Shown here one piece after another: positions 1-5,474 of a stretch of DNA of 6,055 nt. Under the pieces are notes generated by a model, which was not told where the DNA came from, did no database searches, and saw nothing but the letters and a program-made list of their open reading frames with translations. Position 1 is the first letter of the stretch; every line of letters begins with the position of its first letter. Source of the stretch: Psychrobacter sp. (GTDB lineage Bacteria > Pseudomonadota > Gammaproteobacteria > Pseudomonadales > Moraxellaceae); contig JAHHUJ010000133.1 in the NCBI GenBank assembly GCA_020024075.1, forward strand, positions 1-6,055. Direction: 5' to 3'. Position numbers and translations under genes: made by a program.

Positions 1-1047
1 GCTTATTTGATCTGATTGAGTCTTAGTGGTTAATACTTTTAAAGCTTCGCCTGTGGCCGCTTTAACTTCGTTTTTTTCACCAAAATAAACAGGAACAGTA
101 TCTACAAACTGATTGGCGGGAGCCACAACTTTGGTATCAAAGTGACCAAAACCCCAGTTTAATAATTCGCGAGACTGGTCAGCACGCTCCTGCATGCTCT
201 TAGTGCCCATAATCACTGAGATAAGACGCATATCATCGCGTAAGCTAGAAGCCGCTAGACAGTAGCCTGCAGCGTCAGTATGCCCGGTTTTTAGGCCATC
301 TACTGTACTGTCTGTGCGTAATAAGGCGTTGCGGTTGCCTTGAGTGATGTTGTTATAGGTGAACTCTTTTTCTGAATACAGTTTATAGTAGTCCCCGCCT
401 TGCTTGATAATGGCGCGAGATAAGATAGCTAAGTCACGAGCAGAAGCGTGATGGCCTTCAGCTGGCATACCTGTAGAGTTAACAAAGTTGGTATTGGTCA
501 TGCCAAGCTCTTTGGCTTCAGCATTCATTAGCTGAGCGAAAGCTTGCTCGCTACCGGCAATGTGCTCAGCCATTGCTTTTGAGGCATCGTTACCTGATTG
601 GATGATAATACCGCGTAGCATATCGATCACAGAGGCTGTTTTGTTTACTGGCACATACATACAAGATTGATTGCTTACACCACGACACCAAGCGTTTTCG
701 CTCATTAGCACCTGGTCATCTTCTTTTAATTCACCAGCCATCAGTTTCTTCTCAATGATATGACTGGTCATCATCTTAGTTAGGGATGCAGGAGGTAGGG
801 GTTGGTCTGCATTTTTTTCAGCTAGAATTGCGCCGGTATCATAATCCATCAAGATGTAAGCGGTGTTATCCATCTCTGGCGGCGGAACTGGGGCAGCTGA
901 AGCGGCGGCTGATATAGCTAGCAGCCCTGAGCCTAATACAAAAGATTTCACAATAGATAAAGGGGTTACAGTATTAGTTTTCACTAATAATGAAGGTAAT
1001 AGCTTATTTTCAGGAGCAGTCATATCTAAGACACCATATTTGGTCAT
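1..1047 (-). CDS. dacC: D-alanyl-D-alanine carboxypeptidase, PBP5/6 type (C-terminus cut by window edge)
   Basis: Periplasmic serine DD-carboxypeptidase (peptidase family S11) that removes the terminal D-Ala from peptidoglycan pentapeptides. The frame is open from an ATG at 1047 to the left edge, giving 349 residues and no stop. All three family motifs are present: SLTK (S88 nucleophile, K91) after LPPA, SGN at 151-153, and KTGHT with K253. The h-region SFVLGSGLLAIS is followed by an ASA|AP cleavage site near residue 51. From about residue 300 the sequence matches the start of the PBP5 C-terminal beta domain; the amphipathic membrane-anchor helix would lie off-window. No good Shine-Dalgarno precedes the start, and ATG at 1023 (residue 9) is an alternative; both leave a long n-region. 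C121 and C129 form an unusual pair after ENAW. The choice between the symbols dacA and dacC is by analogy with Acinetobacter; the enzyme class is secure. Confidence 0.93.
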   Translation of the reverse strand, partial: MTKYGVLDMTAPENKLLPSLLVKTNTVTPLSIVKSFVLGSGLLAISAAASAAPVPPPEMDNTAYILMDYDTGAILAEKNADQPLPPASLTKMMTSHIIEKKLMAGELKEDDQVLMSENAWCRGVSNQSCMYVPVNKTASVIDMLRGIIIQSGNDASKAMAEHIAGSEQAFAQLMNAEAKELGMTNTNFVNSTGMPAEGHHASARDLAILSRAIIKQGGDYYKLYSEKEFTYNNITQGNRNALLRTDSTVDGLKTGHTDAAGYCLAASSLRDDMRLISVIMGTKSMQERADQSRELLNWGFGHFDTKVVAPANQFVDTVPVYFGEKNEVKAATGEALKVLTTKTQSDQIS

Positions 1048-1098
1048 AGTTTATTTCAGAGTCAATTATAGGCTTAAATCTCTAGGCGCACTAACCAT

Positions 1099-1126
1099 TT
1101 TATAACTTAGCAATAAGCCAAGCCAA
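1099..1126 (-). promoter_or_regulatory. Candidate sigma70 promoter of the carboxypeptidase gene
   Basis: On the minus strand a TTGGCT -35 box (1126-1121) lies 16 bp from a TATAAA -10 box (1104-1099). The leader to the ATG at 1047 would be about 45 nt. Two other options exist: TTCATT-17-TATAAT at 1182-1154, and a TATAAT at 1070-1065 with no good -35 and almost no leader. The calls come from box matches only. Confidence 0.4.
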
Positions 1127-1275
1127 TGATGCGGTTAATGCCGTTATGTGGAGATTATAAGTTGTGATGACATCTGAATGAATCTAAATGGAAGGTAAAG
1201 GTTTACTGTGTTACATGTACTACATAATAGAAGTTAAAAAGCGTTAGGTCTATCCTTAACTATAAATAGAAACTA

Positions 1276-1306
1276 TTGACAGTGGGGCCAAACGAGACAA
1301 TATATT
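1276..1306 (+). promoter_or_regulatory. Promoter-like site on the plus strand, no gene downstream
   Basis: A perfect TTGACA (1276-1281) is followed 19 bp later by TATATT (1301-1306), with AATATA at the 17-bp position (1299-1304). The 19-bp spacing is longer than ideal. No plus-strand gene follows; the next strong signal is the terminator at 1446-1479, so any transcript would be short and non-coding. Confidence 0.35.
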
Positions 1307-1326
1307 AACAAGACAGTATATTAACA
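1295..1326. repeat. Tandem duplication of a 16-bp unit
   Basis: Unit AGACAATATATTAACA (1295-1310) is followed directly by AGACAGTATATTAACA (1311-1326), with one mismatch. The unit contains the TATATT of the promoter-like site, so the candidate -10 box is present twice. Confidence 0.9.
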
Positions 1327-1445
1327 AATTGCACAAATGGGTTAAACAAATAATTGAGCAAATAGGCTCTAAATTGAATAAGTTAGCTTTTTAATCTTGT
1401 TTTGACTGATAAACGGGGTGAAATACAGAAATATATCGACCATAA

Positions 1446-1479
1446 AAAAAGAGTCGAATTAAAGCTATCGACTCTTTTT
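1446..1479. terminator. Bidirectional Rho-independent terminator
   Basis: Arms 1446-1457 and 1468-1479 (AAAAAGAGTCGA and its complement) form a perfect 12-bp stem with a 10-nt loop. T-rich tails follow on both strands: TTTTTATTTTT on plus and a run of seven T on minus. On the minus strand it lies about 90 nt past the stop of the 1571-2065 gene and should end that transcript. On the plus strand it could end a transcript from the site at 1276-1306. Confidence 0.85.
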
Positions 1480-1570
1480 ATTTTTGTTATTTTTTTATTA
1501 TGACGTCAGTACTCTACATTTTAGGCTATAAGCGGTTATGTTAAGTGCTCAGTTTAGTTATAAAAAAGTA

Positions 1571-2065
1571 TTAAAAGTCAGCATTTGCCAGATCAGTACA
1601 TAGGGCTAAGTTCTCATCACGAGAGTAACTTAACGTCCAACTGCGCATACTAGATAATATGGTTTTATAATCTTGTTGAGTAGACAAATAGCGTATGGCT
1701 GATTTTGGGTTCTCAATAGACGGCAACATTTGCTTTAGCTGTTGATTATAAGTCTTTTGGAAGCTCTGTCTTTGCTGACGATTTAGCATAGGAGGGCACA
1801 CCTCGGATAATACTTGCAGTACTGCAATCTCATGCTTAGTTGCCGTGGCACGTGATAAATCCACAGGGATAGTTGTTTGTGCAGCTTGTACTAGGGTTGA
1901 CCCTGCCAAAGCTATAGATCCAACAAAGGTAGATAGTAGTAGTTTACGGGCACTACTGCTTATTGAGCTGGCTACTGAGCTAGTTACATAGTCACTTAGT
2001 GAGCTGCTTAATACCGAATTACTTAAAAGGCTTGTCATAAGTTTTTTCATAGTCATTATCATCAT
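1571..2065 (-). CDS. Small exported protein of unknown function (possible MCR_0457 family)
   Basis: A 164-residue protein with no enzymatic motif I can recognise. The N-terminus (residues 12-39) is very rich in Ser (SSS, SSVASS, SSS). R40-K41 then precede a hydrophobic stretch, residues 42-58, and a VQA|AQ cleavage site near residue 61, so a mature periplasmic protein of about 103 residues is expected. The mature part looks helical and polar, with two Cys: C90 in SEVCPP and C156 in LALCTDLA near the C-terminus, which could form a disulfide. It resembles from memory the small MCR_0457 proteins of Moraxella and Psychrobacter; this needs a search. Starts at M1, M2, M4, M6 or M10 are all possible and none has a good ribosome-binding site; M6 (MKKLMTSLL) is the most signal-like. 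The gene stands alone, with a terminator downstream. Confidence 0.75.
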   Translation of the reverse strand: MMIMTMKKLMTSLLSNSVLSSSLSDYVTSSVASSISSSARKLLLSTFVGSIALAGSTLVQAAQTTIPVDLSRATATKHEIAVLQVLSEVCPPMLNRQQRQSFQKTYNQQLKQMLPSIENPKSAIRYLSTQQDYKTILSSMRSWTLSYSRDENLALCTDLANADF

Positions 2066-2190
2066 GCTTAGAGATAAGTAATCTATGGATATTTGAGGGT
2101 TACTATCATTTCATATCAAGAACATTTAAGATCAAATGACTTTTTTAAGGTCAAGTGGCTTAAATAAGTAACTTAAAGTTGACGGTTAGT

Positions 2191-2217
2191 CTTATATCTC
2201 ATAGATTTTTAAATCAA
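2191..2217 (-). promoter_or_regulatory. Weak candidate promoter of the small exported protein gene
   Basis: On the minus strand TTGATT (2217-2212) is followed after 15 bp by TATAAG (2196-2191). The leader to the start at 2065 would be about 120 nt. The spacing is short and the region is AT-rich, so chance matches are likely. Confidence 0.25.
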
Positions 2218-2244
2218 AAACGTTTTAGGTTAGGTATGCTCTTT

Positions 2245-2283
2245 ATTTAGTAGTATTATTTAGTAGTATTATTTAATTGTATT
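2245..2283. repeat. 13-bp tandem repeat, three copies
   Basis: ATTTAGTAGTATT occurs at 2245-2257 and 2258-2270 identically, and at 2271-2283 as ATTTAATTGTATT with two changes. Looser repetition continues to about 2340, with AATAGTATGGTCAG followed by AATAGTATAGTCAG. Confidence 0.85.
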
Positions 2284-2638
2284 GATTCTCTAGTTGTATT
2301 AGTTCTCTAATAGTATGGTCAGCAATAGTATAGTCAGTATTTTTTTAAATTTTGAATTAACTATTGTTTATTCAGTCTATTATGGCATTGTTAATTTACC
2401 CAGATGTGTACCAATTGTGATTTATAACCATAAAAGCGTAAATCAATAGAGACAGTCAGGTTATTGTCTTTTTTTAATCATAAACCCATAAGATAAAAGG
2501 TAGCCCTGACTTTATAGCACAACGCTTTGTTTAGTAAATATTGTGGGTTGATAAGTATTATTTTAACAGCTTTCAAAGTTGATACCCTAACCAAGCCTGT
2601 ATGTTATGTAAAGAATCGTTATAACAGTTACGTGTATA

Positions 2639-2666
2639 TTGACATAAGTTGCTGAGCGATTAGGAT
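2639..2666 (+). promoter_or_regulatory. Candidate promoter upstream of the NlpD-like gene
   Basis: A perfect TTGACA (2639-2644) lies 16 bp before TAGGAT (2661-2666), which matches four of six -10 positions. The leader would be about 210 nt and would include the 16-bp direct repeat. A perfect TATAAT at 2728-2733 is an alternative -10 but lacks a recognisable -35 at normal spacing. Confidence 0.35.
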
Positions 2667-2738
2667 ATTGAGTTATGAATAAATAATTGATTGGTATGAT
2701 AAGCGGTAATTGTATCTAACTGCTGAGTATAATGGGAA

Positions 2739-2773
2739 ATAGCTACGGTCAAAAATGATAGCTACGGTCAAAA
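2739..2773. repeat. 16-bp direct repeat, 19-bp period
   Basis: ATAGCTACGGTCAAAA occurs at 2739-2754 and again, identically, at 2758-2773. The repeat sits directly after the TATAAT at 2728-2733 and about 110 bp before the NlpD-like start, so it could be a pair of protein-binding sites or a recent small duplication. Confidence 0.85.
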
Positions 2774-2870
2774 TGCTGAAAAATATCAATAAGTTATCAT
2801 AGCTAAAATCTCAAAAGCCATCAATTCATCTCATCTAATTTTTTAATTTGTCGTTATTGTGTTTTTTTAT

Positions 2871-2876
2871 AGGGAG
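2871..2876 (+). promoter_or_regulatory. Ribosome-binding site that fixes the NlpD-like start
   Basis: AGGGAG lies six bases before ATG at 2883. An in-frame GTG at 2859 extends the frame by eight codons but has no such site, and the AGGGAG would fall inside its coding region. The start at 2883 is therefore preferred. Confidence 0.85.
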
Positions 2877-2882
2877 ACATTT

Positions 2883-3692
2883 ATGTCCAGCATTTTTTTG
2901 ACAGGCAACAGTGAGACCACTCATTTGACTGCTAGCTTTCAGCGTAAATCATCTACCAAAGTAAAAGGGTTGGCGTTTGCAGTATTGGGTGGAGCCTTGA
3001 TGTTATCAGGCTGTGCGACTAAGCCTACCTATCAATCCACAGGCCCTGTGGTACAAGTCGATGCTCGCGGTGTCCCCAACTACTATAAAGTTAAATCAGG
3101 GGATACGGTGAGTCATATCGCAGCTCGCTATGGCCTTAATTATCGTCAAATTGGTGCTTTAAACCGTTTGGATAGCCGTTACACTATTTATGCTGGACAA
3201 TGGCTGAAGCTGTGGGAAGGGGGGAGTAATGTTGCGGCTAATAAGCCTGTCAATACTAGACCACCAGTGCAGACCAGACCGCCTGTCAGCACACCAAGCT
3301 ATAATCCACCAACGGCAACCTCAACTAGGGGTTATGCTTATCCTAGTAGTAATCCAGTCGTTAAAAACTTTAATGCCAACTCAGGTGATATGGGTATGTG
3401 GTTCAGTGGCAGGGTTGGCGACCCTGTATTGGCAAGTAAAGCTGGGGTGGTGATGTATGCAGGTAATGGTTTGCCCGAATACGGTAACTTAATTATGGTC
3501 AGACATGATTCTCGATATATCACGGTCTATGCTCATAACCATCAGATGTTAGTCAATGAAGGGGATCAGGTGCAGGCAGGCCAACAAATTGCCACTATGG
3601 GTAGCACAGGGCAAACGACAATGGTCGGTTTACAGTTCCAAGTGCGTGAAAATGGTACGCCAATTGATCCAAGAGCTGTGTTGGGTCTTTAA
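2883..3692 (+). CDS. nlpD: NlpD-like lipoprotein with LysM and degenerate LytM (M23) domain
   Basis: A 269-residue lipoprotein, probably an activator of a periplasmic N-acetylmuramoyl-L-alanine amidase during cell separation. The lipobox LSGC places the lipidated Cys at 44, after a long n-region. A LysM peptidoglycan-binding domain spans about 68-110 (YKVKSGDTVSHIAARYG). A Pro/Thr-rich linker follows to about 155, and a LytM domain runs from about 158 to the end (YAGNGL, YGNLIMVRH, YAHN, ATMGSTG), in the order of E. coli NlpD. Active M23 enzymes need HxGxD and two later His. Here the first motif reads DMGMW (169-173), the YAH histidine is kept (H218), and the LHFE histidine is Gln (LQFQ, Q251). 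Zinc hydrolysis is therefore unlikely. rpoS does not follow the gene as in many gammaproteobacteria; a terminator does. The assignment to NlpD rather than a generic M23 lipoprotein is fairly secure. Confidence 0.88.
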   Translation: MSSIFLTGNSETTHLTASFQRKSSTKVKGLAFAVLGGALMLSGCATKPTYQSTGPVVQVDARGVPNYYKVKSGDTVSHIAARYGLNYRQIGALNRLDSRYTIYAGQWLKLWEGGSNVAANKPVNTRPPVQTRPPVSTPSYNPPTATSTRGYAYPSSNPVVKNFNANSGDMGMWFSGRVGDPVLASKAGVVMYAGNGLPEYGNLIMVRHDSRYITVYAHNHQMLVNEGDQVQAGQQIATMGSTGQTTMVGLQFQVRENGTPIDPRAVLGL

Positions 3693-3718
3693 TGAGTGAC
3701 TTAATTTGGTAGCACTGT

Positions 3719-3736
3719 ATTGTAACCAATTACAAT
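3719..3736. repeat. Small inverted repeat in the NlpD-like 3' region
   Basis: ATTGTAA (3719-3725) and TTACAAT (3730-3736) are perfect complements around a 4-nt spacer. No T-run follows, so it is not a terminator. It may be a minor mRNA hairpin or chance in AT-rich DNA. Confidence 0.5.
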
Positions 3737-3779
3737 CAATCTAAAGCAATCAAACCTTAAACCTAAAGGCCATAAAAGC

Positions 3780-3816
3780 AAAAAACACACCTTATCTTAG
3801 ATAGGGTGTGTTTTTT
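3780..3816. terminator. Shared bidirectional terminator of convergent nlpD-like gene and surA
   Basis: Arms 3780-3796 and 3800-3816 pair over 17 positions around a 3-nt loop: an A/T run, then CACACC with GGTGTG, then TTATC with GATAG. One position is T-G, a wobble in plus-strand RNA and an A-C mismatch in minus-strand RNA. Six T follow the GC-rich core on each strand. It lies 88 bp past the NlpD-like stop and 43 bp past the surA stop. Confidence 0.92.
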
Positions 3817-3858
3817 GGTAGAAACTTAAATTGATTTAACGCTGTATTAAATGCTGTG

Positions 3859-5337
3859 TTAGTTGAAGATTTTTACGTAAGCGTTAGCACGAAGCTCTTG
3901 TAGCCAGTCTTCTTGAGCTTGTGGTGCTAAGCGTTGGAATAGGGCTTCACGGGCAAGATTACGCTTAATAGTATCACTAACATCTTTTTCACGGATTCCT
4001 TCAACTTTTAGGATATGCCAACCAAACTGTGATTTAAATGGGGTAGAGAAGTCACCTTCAGGGGTGCGCTTCATCATCTCTTCAAACTCTGGCACCATTT
4101 GACCTTCTGTTACCCAGTCAAGATCGCCACCACGGCCAGCAGAGCCGGGGTCATCTGAGTAGGTAGCAGCAAGTGAGGCAAAGTCAGCATCACGGCGCAG
4201 CTGTTCATATAAGTCATTGACGCGCTGCTCTACTAGGGCATCACTATTACGCTCATCTGTTTTTACTAAGATATGACGAACTTTCCACTGAGGGATTATC
4301 ATATTATCGTTGTTACGCTTATCGACCAGCTTCACAACGTCAATACCTTCAGGGGTAATTTGTGGTTCTGTCACTTGTCCTACTTCAAGTGGGGTGATTT
4401 GCTTAGCGATATCTACTGGTAGACCAGCAGCAGGGTGATAACCCATATCGCCGCCTTGAATAGGAGCTACATAGTTTTTAGCAATGCCTGTAGTTACCTG
4501 ATTTAAAATAGCTTGGGCATCATTACTGCTCTTAAGCAGCTCTTGAGTTTGCTGGGCAATCTGCATCGCAGTATTCTTTTCGCTTTCGGTAATACGGTTG
4601 TAGTCATCGCTAAAAGGAATACGAATATGAATGGTGCGGTATTCAGTGCTTTGAAGTTTTTGGGCTTCAGGAGAGGCTAAAAAAGCATCAATGTCATGAT
4701 CTGTAATGCGCACTCTATTGGCAACTTGGCTTTGTTGCAGTGCTTTTAAGGATTCTTCTTCGATAACTTGAGCTCGTACAGCGGCGTAGCGTCCAGGCTG
4801 TCTAGCATCAAGGGCTTGCTGTAATTCAGATAAAGACTTTAAGCCTTGAGCCTGCGCTAAGCGGGCTAAGCTTTCGTTGACCGCATCAGGGTTAGGTCTA
4901 ATCCCAGCTCTTTGTACCATATCTAATTGTAATTCGCGCAAAATCAGGCTGTTTAGCACGTCACTTTGTAAGCGTTGAGGGCTAGGGGCAGGCTGACCAC
5001 TGGCTTCAATGCGCATTTGAGCTGCCGCAATGGCTGCTGCTAACTCACTTTTTAGAATAGGCGTATCATTGACCAAAGCAATGATGCCATTACTACTTTC
5101 ACTAGCAGAGATTGGTGCTTGGGTATCAGCTGATTTGACATTTTCAGCTGACTGAGCGGTACTTGCTGAGTCCGCGGCTTTATCTGCAGCTTGTGCTGTT
5201 AACCTGAAGCTTGCCAGTACAGTTGACACCAGTAATGCATCAGTTAGCTTTTTTAGACGCAGTTTTGAGGTTCCAAAAGCATTGGTATGCGAGCAAGAGT
5301 GCTTCGATTTATAGTGCTGAGTATTTAATGCTGTCAT
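3859..5337 (-). CDS. surA: Periplasmic chaperone / peptidyl-prolyl isomerase SurA
   Basis: SurA escorts unfolded outer-membrane beta-barrel proteins, including LptD, across the periplasm to the Bam complex. The 492-residue protein has a basic n-region, a short hydrophobic core (34-44) and an AQA|AD cleavage site at about residue 50. A low-complexity Ala/Ser linker reaches residue 82. The SurA N-terminal chaperone domain runs from about 84 (GIIALVNDTPILKSEL) to 215. Parvulin domain 1 spans about 231-340 and keeps GGDMGY but lacks the FGxH signature, reading EGIDVVKL instead. Parvulin domain 2 (about 350-447) is canonical: RHILVK, YSDDPGSAGRGGDLDW and FGWHILKV. The C-terminal helix ends in RANAYVKI, as in E. 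coli. A weak AGG lies six bases before the ATG. The protein is longer than E. coli SurA (428 residues), mainly through the N-terminal linker. lptD lies upstream; pdxA and rsmA, often downstream elsewhere, are replaced by a terminator. Confidence 0.96.
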   Translation of the reverse strand: MTALNTQHYKSKHSCSHTNAFGTSKLRLKKLTDALLVSTVLASFRLTAQAADKAADSASTAQSAENVKSADTQAPISASESSNGIIALVNDTPILKSELAAAIAAAQMRIEASGQPAPSPQRLQSDVLNSLILRELQLDMVQRAGIRPNPDAVNESLARLAQAQGLKSLSELQQALDARQPGRYAAVRAQVIEEESLKALQQSQVANRVRITDHDIDAFLASPEAQKLQSTEYRTIHIRIPFSDDYNRITESEKNTAMQIAQQTQELLKSSNDAQAILNQVTTGIAKNYVAPIQGGDMGYHPAAGLPVDIAKQITPLEVGQVTEPQITPEGIDVVKLVDKRNNDNMIIPQWKVRHILVKTDERNSDALVEQRVNDLYEQLRRDADFASLAATYSDDPGSAGRGGDLDWVTEGQMVPEFEEMMKRTPEGDFSTPFKSQFGWHILKVEGIREKDVSDTIKRNLAREALFQRLAPQAQEDWLQELRANAYVKIFN

Positions 5338-5363
5338 AAGTAGCCTGTTTTTAGCTTGAGTAT

Positions 5364-5388
5364 TGCCTTATAAAAACTTTATAAGGCA
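5364..5388. repeat. Perfect 11-bp inverted repeat between lptD and surA
   Basis: TGCCTTATAAA (5364-5374) and TTTATAAGGCA (5378-5388) flank a 3-nt spacer. On the minus strand, in the direction of lptD-surA transcription, no T-run follows, so it does not look like a complete terminator. It ends 27 bp before the surA ATG and could be an operator, an mRNA hairpin in the surA leader or a processing site. Confidence 0.9.
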
Positions 5389-5431
5389 GTAAATCGTTAA
5401 AAATTTATTAAACCTATTTTTATTTACACAA

Positions 5432-5463
5432 ATTATAGGGTTAAGGGATAGGGTATATATCAA
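5432..5463 (-). promoter_or_regulatory. Weak candidate internal promoter for surA
   Basis: A perfect TATAAT (5437-5432) lies on the minus strand in the lptD-surA gap. The best -35 is TTGATA at 5463-5458, but the spacer is 20 bp. The 137-bp gap is wide enough for surA to have its own promoter in addition to read-through from lptD. Confidence 0.25.
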
Positions 5464-5474
5464 TTTAAATTAAA

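Larger units (their letters stand above)
1048..1570. other. Intergenic region between carboxypeptidase and small exported protein genes
   Basis: This 523-bp stretch has no credible coding sequence. It holds the start-side promoters of the carboxypeptidase gene, a plus-strand promoter-like site (1276-1306), a 16-bp tandem duplication (1295-1326) and a strong terminator hairpin (1446-1479). The longest short frame I followed is a 24-codon minus-strand ATG frame starting near 1443; it begins in the terminator T-run and has no ribosome-binding site. Confidence 0.7.
2066..2882. other. Long AT-rich intergenic region between divergent genes
   Basis: About 800 bp separates the divergent starts at 2065 and 2883. 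I see no convincing gene. It holds a diverged direct repeat (2127-2162, period 19), a 13-bp triple repeat (2245-2283), a 44-codon plus-strand frame without a ribosome-binding site (2315-2449) followed by a weak hairpin and T-run (2448-2475), promoter-like boxes at 2639-2666 and 2728-2733, and a 16-bp direct repeat (2739-2773). Confidence 0.7.

Noticed and set aside
863..1105. 80-codon plus-strand open frame
   Set aside because: It lies opposite the N-terminal part of the carboxypeptidase gene, whose motifs are unmistakable; its protein has no recognisable features and no ribosome-binding site was seen.
1212..1219. TACATGTA palindrome
   Set aside because: An 8-bp palindrome is common in AT-rich DNA and nothing around it supports an operator.
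1420..1443. Short minus-strand ATG frame of 24 codons beginning near 1443
   Set aside because: It starts in the T-run of the terminator, has no ribosome-binding site and no recognisable content.
2455..2510. GTCAGG (2455-2460) and CCTGAC (2505-2510) as a hairpin
   Set aside because: Only six to seven base pairs around a 44-nt AT-rich loop; expected by chance.
2859..2882. GTG start extending the NlpD-like gene by eight codons
   Set aside because: AGGGAG at 2871-2876 is well placed for ATG 2883 and would be internal to the longer version.
3229..3523. Two open frames (plus 3229-3453, minus 3338-3523)
   Set aside because: Both overlap the NlpD-like gene in other frames; the real gene has a lipobox, LysM and LytM motifs across the same bases.
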